64,000 nucleotides of DNA, taken from Lycium barbarum. Taxonomy: Eukaryota > Streptophyta > Magnoliopsida > Solanales > Solanaceae. The stretch lies in contig NC_083346.1 in the NCBI RefSeq assembly GCF_019175385.1, positions 87,186,543 through 87,250,542 on the forward strand, given 5' to 3'. Below the pieces are notes generated by a model. That model worked only from the letters and a program-made list of their open reading frames with translations, searched no databases and was not told where the DNA came from. Of this stretch, positions 12,345 to 24,507 are shown piece by piece. Each line of letters opens with the position of its first letter. The first letter of the stretch is position 1. The position numbers were made by a program, and so were the translations under genes.

Positions 12345-13213
12345 AAAGTGGTATCAAAGCAGCTCTGTCCTAGGGTTGTCTACAAGTCATGTCTAGTAGA
12401 GTCTCACTTATGAATATGTTGCGCACCACATTTATAATTGGGAGGCTACAGGGCATTTAGGATGGTTACTTTATTTTCATCTCTTAGATTGTGCGATAGA
12501 ACCAAGTCATAAGAAATAAGATTCAATCTACTAACCATTGATTGTTTTATAGCGGAAAGGTGGCTTCTGTGGGAGAGATGACTAGTGATTCGGGGGCTAC
12601 AGGACTAAGTATTCACATGAGACGAATCCATTTTGGGTTATGTATTCTGTGGAGACAAAGGAAGGTAAAGTTATGATTTTGATGAAATGCTGCAATGCAA
12701 TGAGTATACATTTGAAATATTTGTAAAATGTGTCGGCGATAATGGGTAGAGTTATTACTTTGTTTGAGGAAAAAAGTAAGGAGTCGATGTTAAAAAAAAG
12801 TAAAAGTTGAAGATTATGACTAGACAATGAGTTAAAGTTTGTGGTTATTGATTAAGTAATGGAGTCTGTTATATTGAAAAAGGGGATAGTATGACTAATC
12901 GAGATATGTCTATTGTAAAGAAATATGGGAGAATCGAATAAAGTTTAACCCAATGATGAATTCGACTTGTAAGATTGCGGATAAAGGAAGTTGAAAGAAT
13001 TAGTAAAGAGATAAGTGTCCCGTAATTGCGACGAGAAAAATTTAAAGGAATGGGTTAACAAAAGTTAGATGCTATAGCTCGAAGCTGTAAAGAAGGATGT
13101 GCAGATGCGCTACATGAGGTAAGTTTTACTACGTCGCACTTTTACTCGACATTGATAGCCCTGTGTGATACTACTTTAACATTCGAGGACGAATGTTCCT
13201 AAGGGGGGGAGAG
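12345..13213 (+). other. core of element C: PBS, non-coding, hairpin, PPT
   Basis: The primer binding site TGGTATCAAAGC (12349-12360) is one base off the tRNA-iMet type. The middle has no reading frame of interest. A perfect 8-bp stem hairpin is at 13178-13197 and the purine tract AAGGGGGGGAGAG at 13201-13213 directly precedes the 3' LTR. Confidence 0.85.
13178..13197 (+). other. AGGA-loop hairpin next to 3' LTR (element C)
   Basis: AACATTCGAGGACGAATGTT: perfect 8-bp stem, loop AGGA, 16 bases before the LTR. Confidence 0.6.
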
Positions 13214-14314
13214 TGTTACACCTCAATTTTTTTTTCATATCATCAGTTTGTTAATGTAAGCTCGAGAATAAGACCATCCATGAAACATTATGGAAAAAAA
13301 TTGAGTCCCTAAAATAATTCCACCGGATGAACAGTTACGTGGATGAACAATACGCAGATGAACAATAACGTGGATGAACAGTGACGCGAGATGAACAATA
13401 AAAATCAGAAATATTAGAATGGGAAATATGATTTCTTTTTTGCATCATTTTCTACCCCTTTCTCACCCCTATACTCTCCCAAACCCTCTATAATCAATTC
13501 CCATGGATTCAAGAGCCAAACACAAAGATTTGATGCAATTTACACCTTGAAAGTTAGTCTAAGTGAATGGAAATCACTTTTATCATATTGGGTTGTTGTT
13601 GAAGGTAAATATAAGCTAAGGGAATCTTGGGATTCAATTTGGGGATACTGTATAAGGTGAGTATATATTTTTTTTTTGTTGCACTTATGATTATTTTGAT
13701 GTTGATTGAGGTGAATTGACGAGAAAAAAACTTGAACTTATGAATAGAATTGCTATTCGGAAGTAGTTGATTTTGCGAACTGTTTGCTTGTTATAATCCT
13801 ATGGTATAAGGCTGAAATTTGTAATAAATAATTTCATTATCATGTTGAGAATATTATTAAGTTAAGAAAGGAACTTACAAAAGGTAATACGGGTTATATG
13901 TGTTCCAATCCGAGCTTCTCGCTCGTCGTGAAATGCTAGTAACTTATTGTCGTGTTGTTGGACTGTTTTGAAGATGTAAATATGGTTTCTAATTGCTGGA
14001 ACTTATGGAATATAACCTGACTATATTTTTTCTATTGTTGTTAAGATTATTCATGTTTTAATTGAAGGAAGTGAAAATGGAAAACATGTAAAACTAGGAC
14101 TCGGAAGTGAAGGTTGAAGAGTTAAAACATATGGACTGTTTAGAGACTATCTTTATGACATTTTGGGTGAAAAAGGATATGGTAAACATAAGTATAATGT
14201 TATGAAGGGTATGGACTAGATTATGAAAGAATAATCGGGTTCGAATTGCGCTTTGTTATTCGTTAAACGAGCTTGCCGATCAATATGATTCTTAAAGTAA
14301 TCGAAGAGGTCTTT
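13214..14314 (+). repeat. 3' LTR of element C, first segment
   Basis: Starts TGTTACACCTCAATT right after the polypurine tract and follows the 5' LTR closely until I1 interrupts at 14315. Later segments of the same LTR are ~16515-17066 and 18911-19463. Confidence 0.85.
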
Positions 14315-15040
14315 TGTCACGACCCAACCCCGTGGGCCGTGACTAGTGCCCGACCTGGACACCCGTATACGCACCTGTTAGATATAGTCATACAGAATCT
14401 AAGAACATTATGGAAACTTGTAAAGGAATTCCAAGGTTCATAACGTCGTCATAGAAATATGTCCAGATAAACTGTCCCCTGAGGAGTCACAACGAATAAA
14501 ATCATAAAATGATACGCAAGCCGACAAGGCTGCCACTACAGACGGACATCATATCATAGCACATCGTATAGACACAGCTGAACAGAACTTATACACAACC
14601 CACACATATGTCTACAGACCTCTAAGAGTACTAACAGTGAAATATGACGGGACAGGGCCCCGCCGTACCCCTGGATAAACATATACATATACATCATAAG
14701 ATCTGAACCAAAAGTCTAAACTCCGGAACAACGGAGCTCTCCAAAACAGCTGGGTAGAAGTCCTATTCTGAGGGGGGTCACCAAACCGACTATCTGTACC
14801 TGCGGGCATGAAACGCAGCCCCCCGAAGAAAGAGGGTCAGTACGGAATATGTACTGAGTATATAAAGCATGAAATACAATAAAGAGAATCGTAACTGAAA
14901 TAGAGATTACCAGAAACAAGTATGACTTTTGAAACATCAATACACTTGCCTTATGAAATGAAAATCATGCATATCAATATCATGCCCGGCCCATTATGGG
15001 ACTCGGTGACATAATCATATCATCATCATGTATATATATA

Positions 15041-15200
15041 CCGTATCTGGCCCTCTAGTGAGGGACTCGGTGAATACAGTCATCACATGCCCTCCTGGCC
15101 GCCATAACATATCATCATATTATCACATCATCATATCATCATATATATATACCGTACCCGGCCCTCTAGTGAGGGACTCGTTGAACAATGCAGTGAAACT
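15041..15200. repeat. 111-bp duplication within I1
   Basis: CCGTATCTGGCCCTCTAGTG at 15041 recurs in near-identical form at 15152, each followed by AGGGACTCG. Confidence 0.7.
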
Positions 15201-15326
15201 GTGCACGATAACATACCCGGCCCGGGACTCGGTGAAAGACACATTGAGGCATGCACAAGCAGAGTAGTGAGCAACCATATGCAATTTAAAACATTATCAA
15301 GACTCAAACAGAATAAGAAGAAGGGA

Positions 15327-15404
15327 TTTACACCTGAGTATCAATAGCGACAATCATATCAAATATTTACACCTGAGTATCAATAGCGACAATCATATCA
15401 AATA
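15327..15404. repeat. 39-bp direct tandem duplication in I1
   Basis: TTTACACCTGAGTATCAATA and the following bases to AAATA occur twice back to back without a visible difference. Confidence 0.85.
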
Positions 15405-15918
15405 TCCCTCGAACGTCATCATAAATAATATCAAAAGAGCCTTACGAACCATAGACATATGTCAATATAGAATGAAACAGCTTATAGAAGTCAAGGACAT
15501 CAGTTATCGTAGAGTTTCTAGGAATAAGAGCTTATAGATATATACCGACCATTATCCAATGTATAGGAAACTGAAGAGGGAAGCTCAATCACTTAAGAGT
15601 TCTAACATCAAGAAGTGAATAAGAATCATGAATCACACTCAAGACTTATGAATAGGATTACCCCAAAGCTCATATCATTCATCACTTAAATCTAAGACAT
15701 GCCAAAAGAAAGACGGGACAGCTCTACATACCTGTTAACGACTACTCGCAAATCCGTTCGCTTTGTCGCTCTTTTAGCCTATTTAATATAAGAGTAACGT
15801 TATTGTCAGTAACTATACTTTCTAGTTCATAAATCTGTAGCCCATTTCTTATAGAACTTATCCTTTAGCTTATACATTCTCGTTTAGGGTTTTCTTTTAG
15901 TTAAAGACTTAATGGAAA

Positions 15919-15943
15919 TCGGGCAGCATTTCCCCTATATATT
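15919..15943 (-). promoter_or_regulatory. LTR core promoter (I1)
   Basis: Minus strand GAATATATAGGGG followed by AAATGCTGCCCG; same layout as C, F, H and N. Confidence 0.55.
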
Positions 15944-16514
15944 CACCTAGCTCGAATTTTCAATTATTCTCCTGTTAACACAGAAATACCAACAACAGAG
16001 ATTTACATATAAAATTCTCACAATTCAGCCCATAACAATCCTAACAACCCAACAACGTTTCTAAATCTATTTCAACCGACAATTTCCTATAACATCGATT
16101 TCATGCATTTTCTTAATTCCAATTTCGTCCAATCCAATTTTAATCCTTCCATTACAACACTATTAACACAATTACACCATAAAACAAGAAAATCTTACCT
16201 TAATTTTCTCGGAGGAATTTCTACTCTTAATTGCTCCAATTTCGCAATTTCTTCTTCCACGATTCAATATCCAATGTTGGTATCACCTCCTTGAACTTGT
16301 AAATCACCTTGGAATTGAATCAAAGCAAAAAAGTTTTTTTTTTTAAAAACAACCATTGCTGGCCGTGAACAGTAGCAGCCATGGCTGCTCCTCTTTTTTT
16401 TTTCTTAAGCAAAATTTGTAAAATGAAATTAATAGCTAAGTTGTTCATCTTCAATTGTACATATATGATGTCCCTTATAATGACACGTATACCCCCTCTA
16501 ATGACTCACCAAAT

Positions 16515-17066
16515 ATTTTGTTGATTGGTTGCTATTGTTGGTTGTTGTTTTTGCTATTGGGCTGTTGATGACCTTCAGTGTCTTTTGGGATGTAGTATAA
16601 ACAGGGGAAATGCTGCCCGTTTTTTCGTAGGTTATAAGATTAGCGAAATACGATAGTCATGACCTAATATGTTGACGACGATATCATTTAACCTATTGTT
16701 GACGCAAGAGGATTATGTTAAGCTTGGTTGTGGATTGAGAAGGAGATTATCCAGGTATGTTAAGGCTATTCTTTCTTTCAATTTGGCATGATCCTTATGA
16801 TATGAATGACCGAACGTATGAACAGAATTCCATATTACTCTACTCTTAGAAGCATTAGGAGTAGTCTAATCTTTGATATTCTTGTACCTCTTTTATGAAT
16901 ATTCCTTCTGTTCACGGGTCTTGAGATTACGCATATTGATGATATTAACTAAAAGATGGTTATCAGAGGTAGCATGACTTTATGTCACTCCGAGAGTTCT
17001 AGTTATTCATTTTATTTATGCATTGTATTTATTTATACATATACACATTGACCCATGACCAGAAGG
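16515..17066 (+). repeat. 3' LTR of element C, second segment
   Basis: Matches 10870-11425 of the 5' LTR, including the core promoter TATAAACAGGGG...TGCTGCCCG at 16596-16619. It stops at AGAAGG where I2 begins. Confidence 0.8.
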
Positions 17067-17245
17067 GTGGCATACCAAAACTGACTGCAGCTCCGGATCA
17101 AACGGAGCGCACTGACCACTGCTAGATCTAGAGGTCCTACTCAGCTGGACCACCTGTCTGTCTACTTGTACCTGCGAGCATGAACGCAGCCCCCCGAGCA
17201 ACAGGGAATCAGTACGGATAATGTACTGAGTATGTAAGGCATAAG

Positions 17246-17308
<63 letters not shown>

Positions 17309-18910
17309 AGAATCATGAATAAGATCTGAACTCATAAGCTGAAATGACTATCTGCATGTACTTGTATGAACTAGTATCTGTCTGTATCCGCATAAATCTG
17401 TGTAACTGGCAATGCCACTGTGGGCGCATAATATGCATGCTCATGCCTATCAATGATGGCCATATATCTATATATGTGTGCGTATATAACTCCTGATATA
17501 TGTGTGTATATAACGCCTGTCTCTTTTCTCATATCATATCGGCCTCTCTGCGGCCATCATCATATACATTGTTGCAGTACTTGCACCTTGATTCTCATAT
17601 CATCATCATAGTGGTAATGCGTATATAACACCTATATCTCTCCTCATACTTCACATATATCTAATATTCGCGTATATAACGCCTTCTGGTCACGGGTCAA
17701 TGTACATAAATATATAATGAATGTAATGCATGAATAAACTGTATGCATAGAACTGACTACATAAGACTGGACCCATGAATAGAAGGAACACCCATAAACT
17801 AGGTACATGAACATCAAAGACTAAAGGTTTCTAATGCTTCTAAGAGCAGAGTAATATGGAAGCTCGCTTACTCGCTTGTTGACTCATATCATTGGATCAT
17901 GCCAAAGGAAAGAAAGGACAACCTTAACATACCTCGACGTATATCAAATCGCCCAACCTCTACCTCTCGAACTTGTAAGTCTACAATCAAGATAACATAG
18001 GCCTTAATTAGACTATTTACCTCGCTTACTAACCATCCTCAAATGCATACAGAGCTTAACGAATTATAGATAATAATTTCCTTGTAGGCTTACAACTCTT
18101 CAACTTCCCATTCAATCCAACATTAACCACAACAACAATAACAACACTTATATATAAATATGTACTCAAATTTATCCCCAATCATCTCTTAAAATAGCCT
18201 CAAGTCACTACCTTGCCCTTCATCAACTTACCACTTCCACAAATACCTTTCCTTTACTTCAAATCACTAAAACTCTTGATAATAAACTCAAATACAAGGG
18301 TAGAAATCATTCACATACCTTGAGGGGGTCTTAGATTCCAAAGATCAACTTCAACTCTAACTCTCTAAACTTCACCACTTGAAAAAACCCTAGAAATAAC
18401 CTTCTTCCTCACAAGCACGGGTTCACGGGGCTCGGATCTTACCAAACCTCCACAAATATGGTATAAAATATTGGGAGACAAATATTAGGGTTTTTCTCTA
18501 ATTTGGAAGAAGGAAAATATGAAATAGGGTCGTGAACCACATATTTATATTCGGAATTAAAAAGTCTACAGCGGTCCGGTTCGACGAGCGGGTCAACGAC
18601 CCGTCGACCTGCGCCTGCAGATTTCCAGCTGCGGAACCCTATCGAAGCCGCACATCGACAGTTCATCGACCATGTCGACGACTCGTCGACGATGACTGGT
18701 GTCTGCAGATTCTCTCAGATTCAGTTCAGATCGCGTCTATTCGATTCGCTCAACTTCTAATCCTGCAAATTGCCAGGAATACCTGTTGGTACCCTCGTAC
18801 ACGGGGCAAGACACTTTCTATCTCCAAACTCGGGCACGGGTTTCTATTCCAAGGGCATACCCGACTAAAAAACCATAGGTTCTACCACTACAAAAACGAG
18901 GGGTGTAACA
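17067..18910 (-). mobile_element. LTR fragment I2, minus orientation, in LTR C2
   Basis: Ends on the plus strand GAGGGGTGTAACA, the outer start of an LTR read on the minus strand. Its other end (TGTCACGACC...) is missing, and C2 also lacks the part matching 11427-11745 of C1, so a deletion removed both. It contains the CTGCG hairpin (17172-17189), a GCGTATATAACGC cluster (17480-17685), a GTCGAC-palindrome block (18560-18700) and TATAAATAT on the minus strand at 18542-18550. The 149-codon ORF 18532-18981 spans the I2/C2 junction and is not a gene. Confidence 0.75.
17252..17305. repeat. (AT)n microsatellite, about 27 units
   Basis: Uninterrupted AT dinucleotides inside LTR fragment I2. Confidence 0.95.
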
Positions 18911-19463
18911 ACAGATTGACTCTCATGTCTCAGATTCTTTTCATGATTCTCATGTATATGTTGTTGTCATGCCTTACATAATTGATACATTATTCATACT
19001 GACTCCCCTATAGTTTGGGGGCTGCGTTCATGCCCGCAGGTCCCGAGATACAGGTTGGTGATCCATCTAGTAGGATATCAGCGTTTAAGATTATTGCACT
19101 GCAATTGCTTTGGAGATACCAGGGGTCAGCATGATTATATACATTATATATATACATATGCATGGGTATGACGGGGCCCTGTCCCGGCCATGTTATGTTA
19201 TGTTTTCCAGTAGAGGCTTATAGACTGTTATGTACAGTCGGATAATTTTCAGTCCTGGTGTTTCATATATTGCCACACAGATAATCATGACAGCCTTGTT
19301 GGCTCATCAAGTATGTTTAGCATATCCATATAGATCAGTCTTTCAGACTATTTAATACAAAGATGTTTCCCTTATGAGTCTACTGAGTATCATATTATGG
19401 CCCTACTGGCCCACCCATTTTTATGTTGATGTCATAGGTACATGTCAGATGGTGCTTGACTAG
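18911..19463 (+). repeat. 3' LTR of element C, last segment (end lost)
   Basis: Matches 11745-12293 of the 5' LTR and stops at CTTGACTAG, before the final ~50 bases with GGTCGTG(A/G)CA. Solo LTR D sequence resumes directly. Confidence 0.8.
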
Positions 19464-20194
19464 AAAGATTTACCTCCAAGAACGGTTCCCCAAAGCTCTA
19501 ATTTCGAAATGGAAATAATGAGGGTCTAAAGTCTTTTAACATTTTATTAATTTTACAAACTGCCCGTCACCCGCTTTAGCGGCACTGGGACTGCTCCAGC
19601 AGTGCCGCTTCAGCGGTCAAGACAAAAGCCTTTGGACCGCTCCAGCTGCAGGGCTACCGCTTCAGCGGTACCGCTACCGTGGTGCTGGTGCCGCCAAAGC
19701 GGGCACCAGACACCAGACTCTCCCAAGTTTCACCAATTGATATAATTTCCATCTAGTTTTCGAGACCATCTGCTAACATATCGTACACATAAACACACAT
19801 AAAACGCGCTACGAACGCGCCCGTGGCCTCGGAATTACTAACGAAGGTCTCGTTGACCGAGTCAACCCCCGATGCCTTAGTTTCTATTTCCAACCCATGT
19901 CCCAAAATACCTCCAAGTGCATTGGGAACCAAACCAAATACAAATACAAGTTCTAAACGAACATCCGGACCTCTTAGAATCGACGGAATTCCGAAAACGG
20001 TCTGTTTACCCAAAAGTCAACTTTGGGTCAACCATTTTTCACTTTAAGCCTATATTTCACAAAAGTTTCCCGAATCCGGTCTAGAAACCCCGAGAAGAGT
20101 GTCAACGGTCCCCTCGGGTAAAAAATAAGCTAATCCATGCTCGGAAAAAGGCAAAAATACCGAAAAGGCTATAACGACTAAACGAGTCATTACA

Positions 20195-21361
20195 GCTTGG
20201 CTTCAATGGGAGAAGATCCTTGGATATGGCACAAGAAACTTGGGCTTTCCAGTATGCGACTAATTGAGAAATTAGCTAAACATGATCTGGTCTTAGGTTT
20301 GCCTAAATTAAATTACTCAACAGATCATATACGCGATGCTTGTCAAAAAGGTAAGCAAACTAGAAGTTCTTTTAATTCCAAAGATATTGTGTCTACTTCT
20401 AAGCCCCTGCAGCTTTTACATATGGACCTTGTTGGTCCTACTAGAACTGCTAGCATTGGAGGAAAAAGGTATGCTTTTGTTGTTGTTGATGATTTCTCTC
20501 ATCTCACTTGGGTTATATTTCTGGCACATAAGTATGATACTCTAAAGAATTTTAGGTTTTTTTTGTGAGAAAGTTCAGTGCGATAAAGAATACTACATTA
20601 CTTCAATAAAAAGTGATCATGGAGGAGAGTTTGAAAATAAAGCAGTTGAGGACATTTGCAATGAACAGGGCTATACACATGACTTCTCCTCACCAAGATC
20701 TCCTCAGTAAAATGGTGTTGTTGAAAGAAAGAACAGAACCCTACAAGACATGGCAAGAACCATGATTATAGAGCACAACCTACCACATCACTTTTGGGCA
20801 GAAGCTGTAAGCACAACATTCCATGTGTTAAACAGGTGTTTGATTCGACCTATTCTAAGGAAAACTCCTAATGAACTATGGAGTGGTAAGAAACCCAATA
20901 TTGGTTATTTTCATCCATTTGGATGCAAATGTAAGAAACCCAATATTGGTTATTTTCATCCATTTGGATGCAAATGTTTTGTGCACAACAATGGAAAAGA
21001 CATCATCGATAAGTTCGACCCTAGAAGCGGTAAAGGTATTTTTGTTGGATATTCAAATACTAGCAGATCTTATAGAGTGTTCAATAAACGTACTTTGTCA
21101 ATTGAAGAATCAATTCATGTTATTTTTTATAATACTAATTGCTTGGTCAAGAAAGAAAAATTTGCAGATGAAGGAAACTGTCAACCTCCAGTCACTATGA
21201 TTACTCCTTCAGCTGATCAAAACAACTCTCCAAAAGAGACTACTTCAACTGATGAGTCGACCAAACTTACAGTTGGGCCCGTTCCAAATGAATGGAGAAG
21301 TGAGCCAGACTATCCCAAGAAATTCATTATCGGAGAAATAAATCAAGGAATGAAGACATGA
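20195..21361 (+). pseudogene. pol: Sirevirus integrase (broken)
   Basis: Continues the copia frame interrupted at 8156. GAG-pre-integrase: DPWIWHKKLGL...IRDACQKGKQ, where two of four HHCC zinc ligands are changed (LGL for LGH, IRDAC for ICDAC). Core: HMDLVGPT (first Asp), a frameshift at the T-run near 20565, SDHGGEFENK (second Asp), a TAA replacing Gln in the usual SPQQNGVVERKNR near 20708, and the catalytic Glu in VVERKNRTLQDMA. C-terminal part: HFWAEAV, NRCLIRP, then an exact in-frame doubling of KKPNIGYFHPFGCKC (20888-20977), KGIFVGYSNTSRSYRVFN, ending in a stop at 21361. It would insert cDNA into the host genome; this copy cannot. Confidence 0.9.
20888..20977 (+). repeat. 45-bp in-frame tandem duplication in integrase
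   Basis: Two adjacent copies of a 45-bp unit beginning AAGAAACCCAATATTGG and ending TGCAAATGT; adds 15 residues without breaking the frame. Confidence 0.95.
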
Positions 21362-22936
21362 GCATCTTGCAAAAATAATGCAAATTTGGCTCTTATATCT
21401 CAACTTGAGCCAAAGAAAGTAGATGAAGCTCTAAAGGATGATAATTGGCTTAAGGCAATGAAAGAAGAACTAGATCAGTTCAACCAAAATAAAGTATGGA
21501 ATCTAGTTCCCAAGCCTGAAAAAGCATCAGTGATAGGAACAAAATGGGTCTTTCCAAACAAGCTAATTAAAGCAGGCGAAGTTGTGAGAAACAAAGCACG
21601 ACTAGTTTCTCAAGGATACTCGCAACAGGAAGGAGTCAACTATGATGAAACATTTTCCCCTATTGTTCGGTTAGAATCAATTCAAATTTTACTTGCCTAT
21701 GCTTCTTTTAAAGGTTTTAAATTATTTCAAATGGATGTTAAAAGTGCTTTTCTAAATGGATTCATTGATAAGGAGGTATTTGTAAAACAACCACCAGGTT
21801 TTGAAAATCCCAAATACCCCTATCACGTGTTCAAACTAACTAAGGCTTTATATGGTCTTAAGCAAGCTCCTAGAGCTTGGTATGATCGATTAAGCACTTT
21901 CTTAGTAGAACATGGATTTTCTAGAGGAAAAATTGATACAACTCTTTTCATCAAAAGAGTTTCCTCTGGAAATCTTATTATACAAATTTATGTAGATGAT
22001 ATTATTTTTGGAAGTTCTAACTCTTCTTTTTGTAAGGAATTCTCTGATCTCATGCAAAGAGAATTCGAAATGAGTATGATGGGAGAATTAACTTTTTTCT
22101 TGGGACTTCAAATTCATCAATCCAACAATGGAATATTCATATTTCAAAGTAAGTATACAAAAGAACTCATTCAAAAGTTTGGACTAAGTGATGCCAAAGC
22201 TATGAGAACTCCGATGAGTCCTACATGTTCCATTGACAAAGATGATACAAGTAAAACTGATGATGAAACTAAATATAGAGGGATGATTGGTTCTTTACTT
22301 TATCTTACTACTAGGTGACCGGATATTATGTTTAGTGTTTGCAGATGTGCTCGCTTGCAGTCAGCTCCTAAAGAATCTCATCTTAATGCTGTAAAACGAA
22401 TAATTAGATATTTACTTGGAACAATTTCCTATGGATTATGGTATCTCAAAACTAATCCCTTCAAATTATAAGGATTTTCTGATGTTGATTTTGCAGGTGA
22501 TAAAGATGATCGTAAGAGCATAAGTGGTTCTTATCAACTACTTGGAAAATCATTAATTTCCTAGAATAGCAAAAAACAAGGATGTGTATCTCTCTCTACC
22601 ACTGAAGCTGAATATATTGCTATTGGGAAATGCTGTGCTCAACTATTATGGATGGTTTATCAATTAAGTGATTACGATTTGTTGTTTAAACCTGTTAAAA
22701 TTTTCTGTGATAATTCTGGTGCAGTATGTCTTTCTAAAAATCTTGTGCATCACTCTAGGGCAAAGCATATAGTTATCAAACATCATTTTATTAGAGATCA
22801 TATTCTTAGAGGAGCTATTGAATTACAATTTGTCTCCACTGAAAATCAACTTGCTAATATTTTCACTAAACCCTTGCTAGAAGAAAGATTTTGCATGCTT
22901 AGAAAATCTTTAAGAATTATTGCTAGACCTATATAG
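21362..22936 (+). pseudogene. pol: Sirevirus reverse transcriptase and RNase H (RT frame open, RNase H stopped)
   Basis: The RT domain (RVT_2 type) is open from 21386 to 22315. Visible motifs: WVFPNKLIKAGEVVRNKARL, DETFSPIVRLESIQ, FQMDVKSAFLNGFIDKEVFV, YGLKQAPRAWYDRL, the catalytic IYVDDIIFGSS, and FLGLQIHQSNNGIF. A TGA at 22316 comes just before PDIMFSVCR. RNase H follows in the same frame (FSDVDFAGDKDDRKS, TTEAEYIA, IFCDNSGAVCLS, HIVIKHHF, IFTKPL) with two more stops: TAA before GFSDVD, and TAG for Trp in LISWNSKKQ. Natural end TAG at 22934. The RT being much better preserved than gag or integrase suggests modest age. It converts element RNA to DNA in the family. Confidence 0.93.
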
Positions 22937-23119
22937 CTGCATTTTTTTTTTGGTAACTTGTAGAAAGAAAACAATTGGTTTAGCTTTTCCTTAATTACCC
23001 GCCTCCAATTTTCCTTCTTTTTACACGACTTCTCACGTTTGTCATAATTACCTTTCCCATATCTTTTCACTGTCTTTTCGTTTCCCTTACCATGCCTCTC
23101 CACTTCCCCATAAACCTTT
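22937..23119 (+). other. spacer between pol and envelope-like frame
   Basis: Non-coding and T/C-rich. It ends in CCTTT, the target duplication of solo LTR F, and continues at 26531-26614. Confidence 0.6.
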
Positions 23120-24507
23120 TGTTATATCCCGTATTTTTAAACGTCAGATTATTTGCTGAGGTGGGACCCACACATCGAGATTTTTTTGGGACATCTGAAA
23201 ATTCATATGAATCACATATGAGAAGTTAAACACGACTCAAGAAGGACCCTTGGGCCAAATCAAAGTGGAAGTCCTCCAAACGAATATTTTTAAGAAAACG
23301 TTTTCGGGTGATCTGACTTCAAGGGGCAAAAACGGTATTATAAGTTTATAATTTGGAAAAGTACCAAGAAATAGAAGTTGTATATAATTGAATTAGCTTT
23401 CCAACCATAGGTCGTCGGTGCCCAGGTGACGTCGGTACAAGGAAATATGAACGTTTTAAGGTCGAAAGGTCAGTGGGCTAGGCCCAACTCGGGACCAAAC
23501 CGAGTTGGCCCAAAAAAGTCAAAAACAAATAATAAGGCCCAAATTTGTGAGGCCCAACCGGCCATGGTTATGGCCCAAGCCCATATTAAATAAAATTTGG
23601 TCAATAAATAAGATGACTAAGTCATCTTTATCACACAACCTCTAGAATATTCAAGAAGTTGAAGAACAAGAAAGAGAAGGAGAAAAGTTGAAGGCCATTT
23701 CGGCCAAGGGTAAATTTCCAAGGAAAAATTGATAAAAAATCTTCAAAAATCAATCCCTACCAAGTAAAGGGTGCTTAACAAAGTGGAGTTGTTGTTGGAG
23801 CAAGAAAGATTCAAAATCATACAAATTGCCAAGTTGTAGTCAAGTGAGAAGTTGAAGAAGAAAGGTGAGTTTTGATCTTTCTTTATGTGTTATGAATGGT
23901 TTATATGTGTTGTAGTATGTTAAAATGGATGAAATTCATGAAAGAGATAAAAATAGGGGTGTGGCCGTGAGGTATGGAACATGTATATGTGTGTAGAAAT
24001 TGTGTTTTAATTAATTTATCTAGTGTTTGGTTGTTATTGTTGTGAATGATATATGGAAAATGGAAGTTGAATAAATTTGGAGAGGTTGTAGTGTGTATGC
24101 TTGATGTTGGTCGTGTAGTTGTAGAGTAATATGGAAGAAAATGAGTCAATTCTATTTAATGTTTTGGTTGTAGTTGAATTGTGGATGCTAGATTGCTAAT
24201 GAATGCATAATAATCTTATGAAGTTGAAGTAGGTGGAGGTTTGTTTTAGAAGTTATGTGAATTGAATGTAATGTTCTTGCATGCATGGAAGGTAATGTGG
24301 TTAGTATGATGTTGTTGGAATATAGATCATGAGGTTGTGATTGTTTTCATTAAAGTTAGAAAGTTTTTGGAAGAAGTAGTAAGTTGATTGAATATGGAAG
24401 TTGTTAGTATTGTTGTTGTTGGAATTGTGGTTGATATTTTGGCCGGGTTTGAATTCCCGGGATTGTTGTTGATTGAAATTAGCCAAGTTGAACTTGGTGG
24501 GATGGAG

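Larger units (their letters stand above)
14315..16514 (-). mobile_element. LTR fragment I1, minus orientation, in LTR C2
   Basis: Starts TGTCACGACCCAACCCCGTG like the H family. It contains the CTGCG hairpin (14800-14817) and the core promoter (15919-15943), both on the minus strand. Its outer start is missing: the right side fades near ATGACTCACCAAATATT and no target duplication is seen. It is therefore a truncated solo LTR, with the right edge uncertain by about 20 bases. ORFs 14612-14940 and 16103-16294 are incidental. Confidence 0.7.
9750..19463 (+). mobile_element. non-autonomous gypsy-type mini-element C (LTR, 869-bp core, LTR)
   Basis: 5' LTR 9750-12344, core 12345-13213, 3' LTR 13214 onward. 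The 3' LTR is split by I1 (14315-~16514) and I2 (17067-18910) and loses its last ~50 bases near 19463. The core has a primer binding site and a polypurine tract but no gag or pol, so movement would have needed proteins from a relative. The 5' flank is GGTAA; the matching 3' copy is lost with the deleted LTR end. It is inserted in solo LTR D. Confidence 0.85.
8157..20194 (-). mobile_element. solo LTR D (E/G family) carrying nested element C
   Basis: Outer ends are TGTCACGACC (8157) and GAGTCATTACA (20194), typical of E/G LTRs in reverse orientation. The Sirevirus reading frame runs up to 8156 and resumes at 20195, with the near-identical 5-mers GTTTG/GCTTG on each side as the target duplication. 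No internal region or second LTR exists, so D is a solo LTR made of 8157-9749 and about 19464-20194. Element C lies inside it. D lost a stretch at the C2 junction, because sequence expected from LTR E around 3850 onward is missing. 19560-19700 is the GC-palindrome block. Confidence 0.85.

Noticed and set aside
18532..18981. 149-codon plus-strand frame as a gene
   Set aside because: It starts in LTR fragment I2 and runs across the junction into LTR C2; its high GC comes from the palindrome block.
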